A stretch of 64,000 nucleotides of DNA from Devosia sp. 67-54 (GCF_001899075.1 NZ_MKVA01000005.1:434001-498000), one strand, 5' to 3'; counted from the stretch's first letter, positions 32,801-41,964 are shown. The notes: a model not told the origin generated them from the letters alone. Program-made: numbers and translations.

Positions 32801-33789
32801 TGGCGGGCCGCAGCGTTCCGCAGAAATGGCGACCGACGCTGGCGATGATCGTGTTCGCGGTGCTGCTGACGGTGCTGGTGCTGCCAGCGGCGATCGTGGT
32901 GTGGTTCCGCTATCTCGAGCACACCAGCGAGCTGAGGCCGATCGAGATCGGGGCGCTCGCAGTGGCGCTGGTGATCACGGTGGTGATCGCGGTGGTGTTC
33001 CTGCGCACCATCACCGGGCCGATCAACGCGCTGGTGAAGCGCGCCGAGGCCATCGGGCGCGGCGGCCGGGCGGCGATCGTGTCGCCGGAGCAGCTGGGCA
33101 CGCGCGAGATCGCGACGCTGAGCCAGAGCTTTCTCGACCTCGCCGAGCGGCTGGTGGACCGCACCGAATACGTGTCGTCGTTCGCCGCGCATGTGAGCCA
33201 CGAGCTCAAATCGCCGATTACCTCGATCCGGGGCTCGGCCGAGCTGCTGCGCGATGCCGAGATGAGCAAACAGGAGCGGGCGCGCTTCCTCGACCATATC
33301 ATCGCCGATGCCGACCGGCTGGCGGCGCTGCTGGAGCGGCTGCGCGAGCTGGCGCGCGCCGATCTCGACGCGGCGCCGGGATCGACCAGCGTCGCCGAGG
33401 CAGTGGCGGGGCAGGCGCTGGTCACGACCGGCGGGACGATCGAGGCGCGCATGGCGCTCGGCCCGGAGGCGGGCAAGGCGGTGTTCGGGCAATTGCTGCG
33501 CAACGCCGCCGAGCACGGCGCAAGCGCGGTGCGGATCGAGGCGGCGCGCGACGACGGCATGCTGCGGATCCGCGTTTCCGACAATGGCAGCGGCGTGTCG
33601 CCGGGCAATCGCGACCGGGTGTTCGAGCCGTTCTTCACCACGCGGCGCGAGGCGGGCGGCACGGGAATGGGGCTGCAGATCGTGCGTGCGATGCTGGCGG
33701 CGCATGGCGGGAGCATCAGGCTGCTGCCGTCGGACAGTGGAGCGACATTCGAGCTCCGGGTGCCGCTGGCGGGACAGGACAACACCTGA
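32800..33789 (+). CDS. Sensor histidine kinase with minimal periplasmic loop
   Basis: The 329-residue kinase has two membrane helices (about 13-36 and 48-70) joined by only about 11 residues, so it has no periplasmic sensor domain. A HAMP region (about 70-120) is followed by the H-box HVSHELKSPITSI with H134 and the ATPase domain (DNGSGVSP, FEPFFTTRREAGGTGMGLQIV). Signals may come from the membrane or from the DUF4173 protein encoded two genes upstream. It is coupled to the response regulator by a TGATG overlap. Confidence 0.93.
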   Translation: MAGRSVPQKWRPTLAMIVFAVLLTVLVLPAAIVVWFRYLEHTSELRPIEIGALAVALVITVVIAVVFLRTITGPINALVKRAEAIGRGGRAAIVSPEQLGTREIATLSQSFLDLAERLVDRTEYVSSFAAHVSHELKSPITSIRGSAELLRDAEMSKQERARFLDHIIADADRLAALLERLRELARADLDAAPGSTSVAEAVAGQALVTTGGTIEARMALGPEAGKAVFGQLLRNAAEHGASAVRIEAARDDGMLRIRVSDNGSGVSPGNRDRVFEPFFTTRREAGGTGMGLQIVRAMLAAHGGSIRLLPSDSGATFELRVPLAGQDNT

Positions 33790-33862
33790 ACAAGGCGGTT
33801 CATCCGGTTGTCCGCGAGGAATGTCGCTAGTTTAGACCTGTTCCAGGGTCGGTCGTTTTAAG

Positions 33863-33891
33863 TTGACGGCGTCGATCCGCATTTCTATGCC
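33863..33891 (+). promoter_or_regulatory. Predicted promoter of the fbpABC unit
   Basis: A -35 element TTGACG (33863-33868), a 17-base spacer and a -10 element TATGCC (33886-33891) lie 40 bases before the solute-binding protein start. No clear Fur, Mur, RirA or Irr box was seen here. Confidence 0.45.
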
Positions 33892-33931
33892 GCCCGCAGT
33901 TCAATCGCGCGTCATGAGGTGTTCCGTGAAC

Positions 33932-34924
33932 ATGCGTCTTGCTTTCCTCTGCGGCCTGGTGGCCGCTGCTTTGGCCCTGCCTGCCCTGGCGCAGGACGAC
34001 GGGCTGGTCGTCTACAATGCGCAGCACGAGGCGCTGACGCAGGAATGGGCCGACGGCTTCAGCAAGGAGACCGGGATCAAGGTGACGCTGCGCAACGGTA
34101 GCGACACCGAGCTCGGCAACCAATTGCTGCAGGAGGGCGCCGCGTCGCCGGCCGACCTGTTCCTGACCGAAAACTCGCCGGCGCAGGTGCTGGTCGACAA
34201 TGCCGGCCTGTTCGAGAAGCTGCCGCAGGACATCCTCGACGAGGTGCCGCCGGCCTATCGCCCGTCCTCGGGCAACTGGATCGGCATCGCGGCGCGCTCG
34301 ACGGTGTTCGCCTACAACACCGATCTGCTGAAGCCCGACCAGCTTCCCAAGTCGATCATGGATCTGGCCAAGCCCGAGTGGAAGGGACGCTGGGCGGCCT
34401 CGCCGTCGGGCGCCGACTTCCAGGCGATCGTGGCCGCCATGCTGTCGCTCAAGGGCGAGCAGGCGACCGCCGACTGGCTGAAGGCGATGAAGGACAACGC
34501 CGTGGCCTATCGCGGCAATACCGCCGCCATGAAGGGCGTCAACGCCGGCGAGGTGCAGGGCGCGGTGATCTACCACTATTACTATTTCGGCGATAAGGCC
34601 AAGACCGGCGAGAACAGCAACAAGGTGGCGCTGCATTTCTTCAAGGGCCAGGATCCGGGGGCGTTCGTGTCCACCTCCGGCGGGGCGGTGCTGAAATCGA
34701 GCAAGCACAAGGCGGAAGCGCTGGCCTTCCTCAAGTGGATCGCCGGCAAGGGCGGGCAGGACGTGCTGAAGACCGGCACCTCGTACGAATATGCGGTGGG
34801 CGTCGACGCCGAGTCGAACCCGGCGCTGCCGCCGCTCTCCAGCCTCGAAGCGCCGACGGTCGATGCCTCCGGGCTCGACAGCAAGAAGGTCACCGAGTTG
34901 ATGACGGCGGCCGGCCTGATCTAG
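33932..34924 (+). CDS. Iron(III) ABC transporter substrate-binding protein (FbpA-like)
   Basis: The 330-residue periplasmic protein has a signal peptide (about 1-21, cut after ALAQ) and the FbpA/AfuA-type fold: LVVYNAQHEALTQEWADGFSKETGIKV, then PADLFLTENSP and VIYHYYYFGD. The tyrosines in HYYYF would coordinate ferric iron. ATG 33932 is preferred to the in-frame ATG at 33914 because GAGGTG lies at the right distance and the signal peptide then starts at once. A hairpin at 34941-34966 separates it from the permease. Confidence 0.9.
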   Translation: MRLAFLCGLVAAALALPALAQDDGLVVYNAQHEALTQEWADGFSKETGIKVTLRNGSDTELGNQLLQEGAASPADLFLTENSPAQVLVDNAGLFEKLPQDILDEVPPAYRPSSGNWIGIAARSTVFAYNTDLLKPDQLPKSIMDLAKPEWKGRWAASPSGADFQAIVAAMLSLKGEQATADWLKAMKDNAVAYRGNTAAMKGVNAGEVQGAVIYHYYYFGDKAKTGENSNKVALHFFKGQDPGAFVSTSGGAVLKSSKHKAEALAFLKWIAGKGGQDVLKTGTSYEYAVGVDAESNPALPPLSSLEAPTVDASGLDSKKVTELMTAAGLI

Positions 34925-34940
34925 AGGATAGGACGATTTG

Positions 34941-34966
34941 CCCTGCCGGAACGGCTTCCGGCGGGG
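34941..34966 (+). other. Intercistronic stem-loop between fbpA-like and permease genes
   Basis: A stem of 11 pairs (34941-34951 with 34956-34966, including one G-T) has the 4-base loop CGGC and no T-run. Such hairpins protect the upstream message in ABC operons, giving more binding protein than permease. It may also be a weak terminator. Confidence 0.6.
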
Positions 34967-35014
34967 CCGAGGCGATGCTATGCGGGCGTCGAAAAGCCCG
35001 GAAAGTCCAAAGTC

Positions 35015-36574
35015 TTGAGTGGTGCCCTCGCAGCTTCCCCGCCCGCCTCGCGGCCGCTCCGGCTGCCACAGCGGGCGGTTGCCTATGCGGTGGCGACGCT
35101 GGTGGCGGCGCTGAGCCTGATCCCGCTCGGCTTCATCGCGTGGGTGGCGGTGGCGGGCGGCTGGGACCAGGTGCGCACGCTGGTGTTCCGTCCGCGCGTG
35201 GGCGAGCTGCTGGCCAACACGCTGTGGCTCGAGGCGATCACCCTGCCGGTGGCAGCGGCGCTGGGGGTGGGGCTCGCCTGGCTGACCGAGCGCACCAGGC
35301 TGCCCGGCGCGCGCTGGTGGGCGGCGCTGATGGTCGCGCCGCTGGCCATCCCGGCGTTCGTGCAATCCTACGCCTGGAACAGTGTTCTGCCGCAACTGCA
35401 CGGCCTGCCGGGCGCGGTGGTGATCGCGCTGATCTCGTACCTGCCGTTCGTCTATCTGCCGGTGGCGGCGCAACTGCGCCGGCTCGATCCGGGGCTCGAG
35501 GACGGCGCGGCGGCGCTGGGCAAGGGGCCGCGGGCGATCTTCTTTCGCGTGGTGCTGCCGCAACTGCGCTGGCCGGTCTGCGCCGGGGCGCTGCTGGTCG
35601 GGCTGCATTTGCTGGGCGAATACGGGCTGTTCGTGCTGATGCGCTACGACACCTTCGCCACGGCGATCGTCGACCAGTTCGAGAGCGTCTATAACGGCCC
35701 GGCCGCCAATCTGCTGGGCGGCGTGCTGGTGCTGTGCACCGTGGTGCTGATCGGGCTCGAGACGATGCTGCGCGGCGACCGGCGCTACGCCCGGCTGGGG
35801 GCCGGCGCGGCGCGGCAGCCGGTGCGGCACGAGCTCGGACGCTGGCTGGCGCCGGCGCTGGCTGGCCTGACCGTGGTGGCGGTGCTGTCGGTCGGCGTCA
35901 CCCTGGGCACGCTGTTGCGCTGGCTGTGGATCGGCGGCACCGCGGTATGGCGGCTCGATCAGGTCGGCGCGGCGCTCTGGCAATCGGTGTTCTACGCGCT
36001 GGCCGGCGGCGTGCTGACGACGCTGCTGGCGGTGCCGATGGCGTGGCTGACGATCCGCGCGCCGGGGCGCTGGCAGCGCGTGCTCGAGGCGTCGCATCTG
36101 TATGTGGGGGCGCTGCCGGGGATCATCGTGGCGCTGGCGCTGGTGTCGATCACGGTGCGGCTGCCGATCTACCAGACGGCGTGGACGCTGACCTTCGCCT
36201 ATGTGCTGATGTTCCTGCCGCGGGCGCTGACGGGGCTGCGGTCGTCGATGGCGCAGGCGCCGATCGAGCTCGAGCGCGCGGCGATGAGCCTCGGGCGGCC
36301 GCCCATGGTCGCGGTGATGCAGACGACGATGCGGCTCGCGGCACCGGGGATTGCCGCCAGCATGGCGCTGGTGGCGCTCGGCATCGCCAACGAGCTGACC
36401 GGCACGCTGCTGCTGGCGCCCAACGGCACGCGGACGCTGGCAACGAAATTCTGGGCGCTGACCAGCGAGCTCGACTACGTGGCGGCGGCGCCCTATGCGC
36501 TGCTGCTGATCGTGCTGTCGCTGCCGCTCACGGTGCTGCTGCGGCGGCAGGCCGACAAGGCGCTCGCCGCATGA
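35015..36574 (+). CDS. Iron(III) ABC transporter permease (FbpB-like, fused two-domain)
   Basis: The 519-residue protein has about twelve membrane helices in two homologous halves, each with a permease loop ([23 protein letters not shown] near 160 and [23 protein letters not shown] near 415). Ferric-iron permeases of the Fbp/Sfu type are fused this way. TTG 35015 is the likely start, with GGAAAG upstream. The stop overlaps the ATPase start (ATGA). Confidence 0.9.
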   Translation: MSGALAASPPASRPLRLPQRAVAYAVATLVAALSLIPLGFIAWVAVAGGWDQVRTLVFRPRVGELLANTLWLEAITLPVAAALGVGLAWLTERTRLPGARWWAALMVAPLAIPAFVQSYAWNSVLPQLHGLPGAVVIALISYLPFVYLPVAAQLRRLDPGLEDGAAALGKGPRAIFFRVVLPQLRWPVCAGALLVGLHLLGEYGLFVLMRYDTFATAIVDQFESVYNGPAANLLGGVLVLCTVVLIGLETMLRGDRRYARLGAGAARQPVRHELGRWLAPALAGLTVVAVLSVGVTLGTLLRWLWIGGTAVWRLDQVGAALWQSVFYALAGGVLTTLLAVPMAWLTIRAPGRWQRVLEASHLYVGALPGIIVALALVSITVRLPIYQTAWTLTFAYVLMFLPRALTGLRSSMAQAPIELERAAMSLGRPPMVAVMQTTMRLAAPGIAASMALVALGIANELTGTLLLAPNGTRTLATKFWALTSELDYVAAAPYALLLIVLSLPLTVLLRRQADKALAA

Positions 36575-37590
36575 GCCTGTTGTCGCTGAGCGGGGTGAGC
36601 AAGCGCTATGGCGAGGTGCGGGCGCTCGACCGCGCCACGCTGTCGGTGGCGGCCGGCACGCTCACCGCCATCGTCGGCGCCTCGGGCTCGGGCAAGACCA
36701 CGCTGCTGCGGCTGATCGCCGGGTTCGAGATGCCGGACGAGGGCAGCATCGTGTTCGACGAGCTGCAGGTGGCGGGGCCGCTGCGCATGGTGCCGCCGCA
36801 TCGGCGCGGCATCGGGCTGGTGGCGCAGGAGGGGGCGCTGTTCCCGCACCTCAGCGTCGGCGGCAATATCGGCTTCGGCATGGAGCGGCGTTCCGATCGG
36901 GCGGAGATCGACGCGCTGCTCCGGGCGGTGGAGCTCGATCCGGCCATCCGCAAGCGGATGCCGCACGAATTGAGCGGCGGGCAGCAACAGCGCGTGGCGT
37001 TGGCCCGGGCGCTGGCGCGGCGGCCCAAGCTGATGCTGCTCGACGAGCCGTTCTCGGCGCTGGATGCGGGCCTGCGCGCCAACATGCGCGAGATGGTGAA
37101 GCGGCGCCTGCAGGCCGACGGCGTCACAGGCATTCTGGTGACGCACGACCAGCAGGAAGCGCTGAGCTTTGCCGACCAGCTCGCGGTGTTGGAGGACGGG
37201 CACGTGGTGCAGGCCGGCTCGCCGCGCGAGCTCTACCTGCAGCCGCGTACCGAGATGCTGGCGCGGTTCCTGGGCGATGCACTGATCCTCGATGCCGAGG
37301 TGCGGGCCAGCGAAGTGGAGACCCCGCTCGGGCGGGTGCGCGTGACGCGCACCACCCGCGACGGCGCCGCGCGCATCATGCTGCGGCCCGAGCAGGTGCG
37401 GCTGGTGCCGTGGAGCGAGGGCACCCCGACGGCCGAGATCGTCTCGGCCTCGTTCGAGGGGCCGATCACGGTGGTGCGGTTCAAGGCCAATGGCGCGACC
37501 TTCACGCTCAAGGTGCCGAGTGCCGACGCGCCGGTGCAGGGCCGCGCCTCGATCGTGCTGATCGGCACCGGGCACGTGCTGCCGCAATAG
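36571..37590 (+). CDS. Iron(III) ABC transporter ATPase (FbpC-like)
   Basis: The 339-residue ATPase has Walker A GASGSGKT (36-43), signature LSGGQQQ, Walker [13 protein letters not shown] and H-loop LVTHDQQEA. The C-terminal 110 residues form the TOBE-like domain ([11 protein letters not shown]) found in the CysA/FbpC class. It powers the permease encoded just upstream. Intergenic palindromes follow the stop codon. Confidence 0.92.
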   Translation: MSLLSLSGVSKRYGEVRALDRATLSVAAGTLTAIVGASGSGKTTLLRLIAGFEMPDEGSIVFDELQVAGPLRMVPPHRRGIGLVAQEGALFPHLSVGGNIGFGMERRSDRAEIDALLRAVELDPAIRKRMPHELSGGQQQRVALARALARRPKLMLLDEPFSALDAGLRANMREMVKRRLQADGVTGILVTHDQQEALSFADQLAVLEDGHVVQAGSPRELYLQPRTEMLARFLGDALILDAEVRASEVETPLGRVRVTRTTRDGAARIMLRPEQVRLVPWSEGTPTAEIVSASFEGPITVVRFKANGATFTLKVPSADAPVQGRASIVLIGTGHVLPQ

Positions 37591-37630
37591 GGGCAGGGCG
37601 AAATCCGGTGGCTGCGGCCCCCACCCCCAG

Positions 37631-37653
37631 CCCCTCCCCGCAAGGGGGAGGGG
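37631..37653. repeat. CCCCTCCCC palindromic repeat after fbpC-like gene
   Basis: A 9-bp perfect stem (37631-37639 with 37645-37653) has the 5-base loop GCAAG. It sits in C- and G-rich flanks between convergent genes. The GCAAGGGGGAGGGG form is widespread in alphaproteobacterial intergenic DNA (recollection). Confidence 0.65.
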
Positions 37654-37689
37654 GGCGATAGAACTGCATTCTCCGGTGGTGCAGTCGAG

Positions 37690-37724
37690 AATCCTCGCCC
37701 GCGCCTGCGGCGCAAGGGAGGATT
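37690..37724. repeat. AATCCTC...GAGGATT compound palindrome
   Basis: Outer arms AATCCTC (37690-37696) and GAGGATT (37718-37724) enclose an inner hairpin GCGCC-TGC-GGCGC (37701-37713). It lies 10 bases beyond the carboxypeptidase stop and may end that transcript. Confidence 0.55.
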
Positions 37725-37733
37725 TCCCGACTG

Positions 37734-39242
37734 CTAGGGCAGGTATCTCTGCCTGAGGTGCGCCTCGAAGTAGTTGCCGTTCAGCTTCTCGCCGGTGGCG
37801 TGCACCAAGAGGTCCGGGGTCGAGTAGCGCGAGGCCTGCGTCCAGATCCGGTCGCGGCGCCAATCGTTGATGGCGACGAAATGGCCGCGGCGCATCTGCT
37901 CGCGGGCATCGGGGATGTCCTTTTCCATCGCCGCCCAGAGCTGCGCCGCGATCATGGCGCCGAGGGTGTAGCTCGGGAAGTAGCCGAAGGCGCCGCTCGG
38001 CCAGTGCACGTCCTGCATCGGGCCGTCCTTGTAGGTGTCGCGGGTGGACAGGCCCAGATATTCGGTCATGCGGGCGTGCCATTGTTCCGGCACGTCGCGC
38101 GGGCGGATGCTGCCGTCGATCAGGCCCTTCTCGATCTCGAAGCGCAGGATGACGTGCAGCGGGTAGGTGGCCTCGTCGGCGTCGACGCGGATGAGGCCGG
38201 TCCTGACCTCGTGCACATGCGCCAGGAGGTCCTCGATGTCCCAGCCGGCGATGGCTTCGTCGCCGAGGTGCTGGCGGACCAGCGGCATCGCCCATTCCCA
38301 GAATTCGGCGGAGCGGCCGACCTGCTTTTCCATGAACAGGCTCTGGCTTTCGTGGATGGCCATGCCGCGCGCCTTGCCGACGGCGAAGTTCGACCACTCC
38401 TTGGGCAGACCCTGCTCGTAGAGGCCGTGGCCGGTCTCGTGGATGATGCCCATCAGCGAAGAGAGGAATTCGGAGGTGGTGTAGCGCGTGGTCATGCGCA
38501 CGTCGGTGGGCACGCCGCCGCAGAAGGGGTGGTGCGACACATCGAGGCGGCCATGCGCGAAATCGAAGCCGATGGCTTCCATCACGGCGAGGCCGAGGGC
38601 CTTCTGCCGCTCGATGGGGAAAGGGGCGTTGAGCGGCTTCAGGGCGCGGCGGGCGCGGTCGGCCTCCTGCTTCGCCAGCACCGCCGGCACGAAATCCCTG
38701 AGGAAGAGCTTGAGGCGCGCGAACACCGGAGCGATATCGGCGGCGCGGTTGCCGGGATCGTACTGTTCCATCATGGCGTCGTAGGGATCGAGGCCGAGCG
38801 CCCGGGCGCGCAGCTCGGCTTCCTCGCGGGCGATGCCGACCACCTCCTCGAAGGCGGGCAGGAAGCCGGCCCAGTCGTTCTTGCCGCGCAACTCGCGCCA
38901 GAGCTGCTCGGAGCGCATGCGGGCCACCACCTGCCGGCGCACGAAATCGGCGGAGAGGCAGGTCATGTTGGTGTAGACGCGGCGCTGCTCGCGGATCGCC
39001 GCCTGCTGCATGTCGTCGAGCGGCTCGTCCTCGGCCGCGGCCAGCCAGTCGCCGATCTCCGGGGCCGTGGCCATCTCGTGATACATGCCGGCCAGCACCG
39101 CCATGGATTCGGCGCGCTTTTCGCCGCCGCCCACCGGCATCGTCACCGCCTCGTCGACGCTCAGCATCGATTGGGCGTGCTCGATGGCCTCGAGCTTGTG
39201 GCCGAGCTCTGACAGTCTGGCGAAGGCGGAGTTGGCGGACAT
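37734..39242 (-). CDS. M32 family metallocarboxypeptidase (Taq type)
   Basis: The 502-residue cytoplasmic enzyme removes C-terminal residues from peptides. The zinc site is HETGH (H268, E269, H272) plus E298 in IHESQS, the M32 arrangement. DVSHHPFCGGVPTDVRMTTRY and RVDADEATYPLHVILRFEIE are further family blocks. ATG 39242 follows GGAGACGTC. The gene stands alone on this strand with a small membrane-protein gene 58 bases upstream. Confidence 0.94.
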   Translation of the reverse strand: MSANSAFARLSELGHKLEAIEHAQSMLSVDEAVTMPVGGGEKRAESMAVLAGMYHEMATAPEIGDWLAAAEDEPLDDMQQAAIREQRRVYTNMTCLSADFVRRQVVARMRSEQLWRELRGKNDWAGFLPAFEEVVGIAREEAELRARALGLDPYDAMMEQYDPGNRAADIAPVFARLKLFLRDFVPAVLAKQEADRARRALKPLNAPFPIERQKALGLAVMEAIGFDFAHGRLDVSHHPFCGGVPTDVRMTTRYTTSEFLSSLMGIIHETGHGLYEQGLPKEWSNFAVGKARGMAIHESQSLFMEKQVGRSAEFWEWAMPLVRQHLGDEAIAGWDIEDLLAHVHEVRTGLIRVDADEATYPLHVILRFEIEKGLIDGSIRPRDVPEQWHARMTEYLGLSTRDTYKDGPMQDVHWPSGAFGYFPSYTLGAMIAAQLWAAMEKDIPDAREQMRRGHFVAINDWRRDRIWTQASRYSTPDLLVHATGEKLNGNYFEAHLRQRYLP

Positions 39243-39300
39243 CTTGACGTCTCCGTGGGGCGGGAGACTGCGCATAGCCAAATGCAGCGCCGGTTGGAAG

Positions 39301-39483
39301 CTACTTCCGCACCCGGTCGAGCGACAGGCCGATGGCCACGCCGATGGCGATGCCCAGGCCGATGCCGGTCGCCAGATTGCCCCAGACCGTGCCGATCACG
39401 GCGCCCAGACCAACGCCGATGGCGATGCCGAGCGCCAGATTGGCGCTGGTTTTCTTCTTGGGATCCGTCTCGTCGCCGGCCAT
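39301..39483 (-). CDS. Small glycine-rich membrane protein
   Basis: A 60-residue protein with a charged start (MAGDETDPKKK), then a long Gly/Ala/Ile/Leu stretch in two parts (about 17-35 and 38-55) rich in GxxxG spacing, and a short basic tail. It should insert as one or two helices. A perfect AAGGAG lies 9 bases before the ATG, which supports expression. Family and role unknown. Confidence 0.7.
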   Translation of the reverse strand: MAGDETDPKKKTSANLALGIAIGVGLGAVIGTVWGNLATGIGLGIAIGVAIGLSLDRVRK

Positions 39484-39673
39484 GTCCGGTCTCCTTTCAA
39501 AGGTCCCATTTAGGGACCGGGGCCGTGATGTAAAGGGTTGGGCCCGGCCCGATGCCCGGCGATGCCAGCATTTCCGGGGCAGAGACGGCGGGCCGATGTC
39601 CACCGGGTGGTGGACGACAGCGCCGGCAGCCTTCGCCAGGATCGGGCTCATGGCCCAATTTGGAGGATGGCGC

Positions 39674-40114
39674 ATGAAACTGCGTAACTTTCACCGCGTC
39701 CTGGCGTTCTGCCTCGGGGTGGCGATGACGCTGCCGGCGGCCGCCGCGCCGCTGGCCTATGCCGCGAATGAACGGGGGGCATTCGGCTGGGCCATGGATG
39801 CGGGAAGCCGGGGGGCGACCGAGAGGCTGGCGATGCAGCGCTGCGGCGGCACCGCCAATGGCTGCAAGATCGTGATGTCCAAGAACGGCGACTGCATGGC
39901 GGCGATCGAGTCCAGGGGCACGCCCAGCCACCCAGGCTATTGGTACTGGGTCGGCTACACGACGGCTGTGAATGCCTATGCGCGTTCCAGCGAACTGCAG
40001 CGGGTGCGCGGCCTGGTGTATCACTGGTGCACCGGCGTCGGCGCCGGCCCACCCTTCAACACCTGCCGCTCCGTCCACTCCGATTGCGCCAGCTATATCC
40101 GGAATCTCAATTGA
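39674..40114 (+). CDS. DUF4189-like secreted protein
   Basis: The 146-residue protein has a signal peptide (about 1-24) and a cysteine-containing domain: AANERGAFGWAMDAGSRGATERLAMQRCGG, then CKIVMSKNGDCMAAIE. This is the DUF4189 pattern. Six cysteines in the mature part could form disulfides. The function is not known. It is convergent with flgH across a short hairpin. Confidence 0.78.
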   Translation: MKLRNFHRVLAFCLGVAMTLPAAAAPLAYAANERGAFGWAMDAGSRGATERLAMQRCGGTANGCKIVMSKNGDCMAAIESRGTPSHPGYWYWVGYTTAVNAYARSSELQRVRGLVYHWCTGVGAGPPFNTCRSVHSDCASYIRNLN

Positions 40115-40132
40115 GCGGCGCATAAAGGGGAC

Positions 40133-40160
40133 GGGGCGCAGCCGGGGAGGACTGCGCCCC
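40133..40160. terminator. Hairpin between DUF4189 gene and flgH
   Basis: An 8-bp perfect stem GGGGCGCA/TGCGCCCC (40133-40140 with 40153-40160) has a 12-base loop. It lies 19 bases after the DUF4189 stop and 113 bases beyond flgH. No strong T-run follows. Confidence 0.4.
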
Positions 40161-40272
40161 TCAGAAAGGCGGGCCCTTCTGGACTTCGCCTCGGGCCGGC
40201 GCGCGCCATTGGGGGAATGCGCGAGCCGGAGCTGGGACCGGCGGCGGCGCCGCCGGGAATTGATGCGTGCTG

Positions 40273-41013
40273 CTAGAACGGCAGGATGGCGTCGGCGATC
40301 TGCTGGCCGTAGCGCGGCTGCTGCACGTCGGTGATCTGGCCGCGGCCGCCGTAGGAGATGCGGGCCTCGGCGATCTTTTCGGACAGGATGGTGTTGTCCG
40401 ACTGGATATCTTCCGGCCGCACGATGCCCTGCACGACGAGGTCGCGGATCTCGAAGTTCACCCGCACCTCCTGGTGCCCTTCGATGACGAGGTTGCCGTT
40501 GGGCAGCGTCTGGGTGACGACCACGGCGACATTGGTGGTGAGCTTTTCGTTGCGGTTGACCGAGCCGGTGCCGCCGTCGCTCATGGTGCCGGCGGTGGAG
40601 ACGCCACCGCTCGGGCTGACGTCGACGCCCGGCACCTTGGTGCCGAACAGCGAGCCCAGGCTGGTGCCGATGCTGGCGTCGTTACCCGAGGTGCGCTTGC
40701 GGCTGGTGGCGTTGGAGATCTGGGCGCTGTCGTCGATGGTGACGATCACCGTCAGGATGTCGCCGACCTTGTGGGCGCGCTGGTCCTTGAAGAAGCCGCG
40801 GGCGTCGGTCGAGAACAGCGAATTGGGCTGGTAGCTGGCCGGCACCACGGCCGGCATCGGCATGTTGACCGGGGTGTAGCCGGGCTGCGCCGTCGGGTCG
40901 GCGATGGCGGTGAGCTTGGGCGCGTCGCCGACGCGGGAGAGCTGGTCCATCGTCGCACAGCCGCCGAGCAGCGCCATCAGCGAGAGCGTGGTGATCAGTT
41001 TGAGGGCGTTCAT
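40273..41013 (-). CDS. flgH: Flagellar L-ring lipoprotein FlgH
   Basis: The L-ring protein is about 246 residues long. A lipoprotein signal ends with LLGGC, making C19 the lipidated residue. Family segments are SLFSTDARGFFKDQRAHKVGDILTVIV and LPNGNLVIEGHQEVRVNFEIRDLVVQGIVRPEDI. The ATG at 41013 has a GAGAG site at a good distance. An ATG 6 bases earlier is also possible. It is the last gene of flgF-flgG-flgA-flgH. Confidence 0.95.
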   Translation of the reverse strand: MNALKLITTLSLMALLGGCATMDQLSRVGDAPKLTAIADPTAQPGYTPVNMPMPAVVPASYQPNSLFSTDARGFFKDQRAHKVGDILTVIVTIDDSAQISNATSRKRTSGNDASIGTSLGSLFGTKVPGVDVSPSGGVSTAGTMSDGGTGSVNRNEKLTTNVAVVVTQTLPNGNLVIEGHQEVRVNFEIRDLVVQGIVRPEDIQSDNTILSEKIAEARISYGGRGQITDVQQPRYGQQIADAILPF

Positions 41014-41022
41014 GTGCATCTC

Positions 41023-41964
41023 TCAGAGCGAGGCCACGGTGGTGGCGGCGGACAGGATTTCGACGGTGCCGTCGGCGCGGGCGACGCCGTGCAGCACTTT
41101 CTTGGTGATGATGTTGAGCACGTCGACCGGCTGGCCGGCGGCGGCGGTACCCAGCGCCTGGCCGCGCACCGTCAGCGTCATGGCGCCGGCCTTGAGGGTC
41201 ACGGTGACCAGCGCGTTGCGGGTGACCACGGTCGGCTCGCTCACGTCGGACGCCTTGAGCATGATGCCGGCCCGGCTCTGGCGCACCAGCTGCTTGCCGA
41301 CGAGCTGGTCGAGATCGGCGTAGCCGCCGGCCGCCGCCATGCTCAGCGGCACCTCGGCGAGCTCGAAATCGGCGGCGCTCAGGATGGTGCCGGCGGCGTA
41401 GGTGTCGAGCAGGCGCGGCGCCTTGGTCATCAATTGCAGCGTGCCGGTGAGGTCGACCGGCCGGTCGATGCCGGCGATCATGAAGCGGGCGGCGAACTGG
41501 CCGGTCTGCGGCGTATAGCGGAGGTCGGCAAGGGTGGCCGGCGCCGGCACCTGGCTGGCGTTGAAGCTCACATTGGCAAGGTCGAAATGCGTCTCGGCGG
41601 TGACGCCGCTGGTGAGCACGCCGCGGCGGTCGAGCTCGGCCGTGATGAGGCTCGACAGGGCCGGCGCATCGACCACGGTGGTGAGGCGGGTGACGCGGAT
41701 GCGGGTGTAGCCGATATTGTCGAAATCGGCGAGACCGACCAGCCTGGCCGCGCTCGCGACGCTGGCGATGGGCACGATGCCGGTGGTGCCGGGCGCCGGG
41801 GCGCGGAAGATCGCGGTTTCCGACAGGGCGCCGGGATTGTCGAACATGTCGCCGATGGTAACGAGGTCGGCATTGACGGTGATGTCGCCCTTGAGCGTCG
41901 GCTGCGCCAGAGCGGCAACGGTCGAGAGCAGGCCGATCGCCAAAGCCAGAATGAGGGATTTCAT
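41023..41964 (-). CDS. flgA: P-ring assembly chaperone FlgA
   Basis: The 313-residue protein has a signal peptide (about 1-20) and a C-terminal SAF-like domain with AAGTILSAADFELAEVPL, then VGKQLVRQSRAGIMLKASDV and the ending TVRGQALGTAAAGQPVDVLNIITKKVLHGVA. FlgA escorts FlgI subunits in the periplasm. It lies between flgG and flgH with gaps of 12 and 9 bases. Confidence 0.93.
   Translation of the reverse strand: MKSLILALAIGLLSTVAALAQPTLKGDITVNADLVTIGDMFDNPGALSETAIFRAPAPGTTGIVPIASVASAARLVGLADFDNIGYTRIRVTRLTTVVDAPALSSLITAELDRRGVLTSGVTAETHFDLANVSFNASQVPAPATLADLRYTPQTGQFAARFMIAGIDRPVDLTGTLQLMTKAPRLLDTYAAGTILSAADFELAEVPLSMAAAGGYADLDQLVGKQLVRQSRAGIMLKASDVSEPTVVTRNALVTVTLKAGAMTLTVRGQALGTAAAGQPVDVLNIITKKVLHGVARADGTVEILSAATTVASL

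Noticed and set aside
33827-36097. 756-codon minus-strand frame opposite the iron transporter genes
   Set aside because: Shadow of FbpA/FbpB-like genes, very rich in Arg, Gln and His, with no domain.
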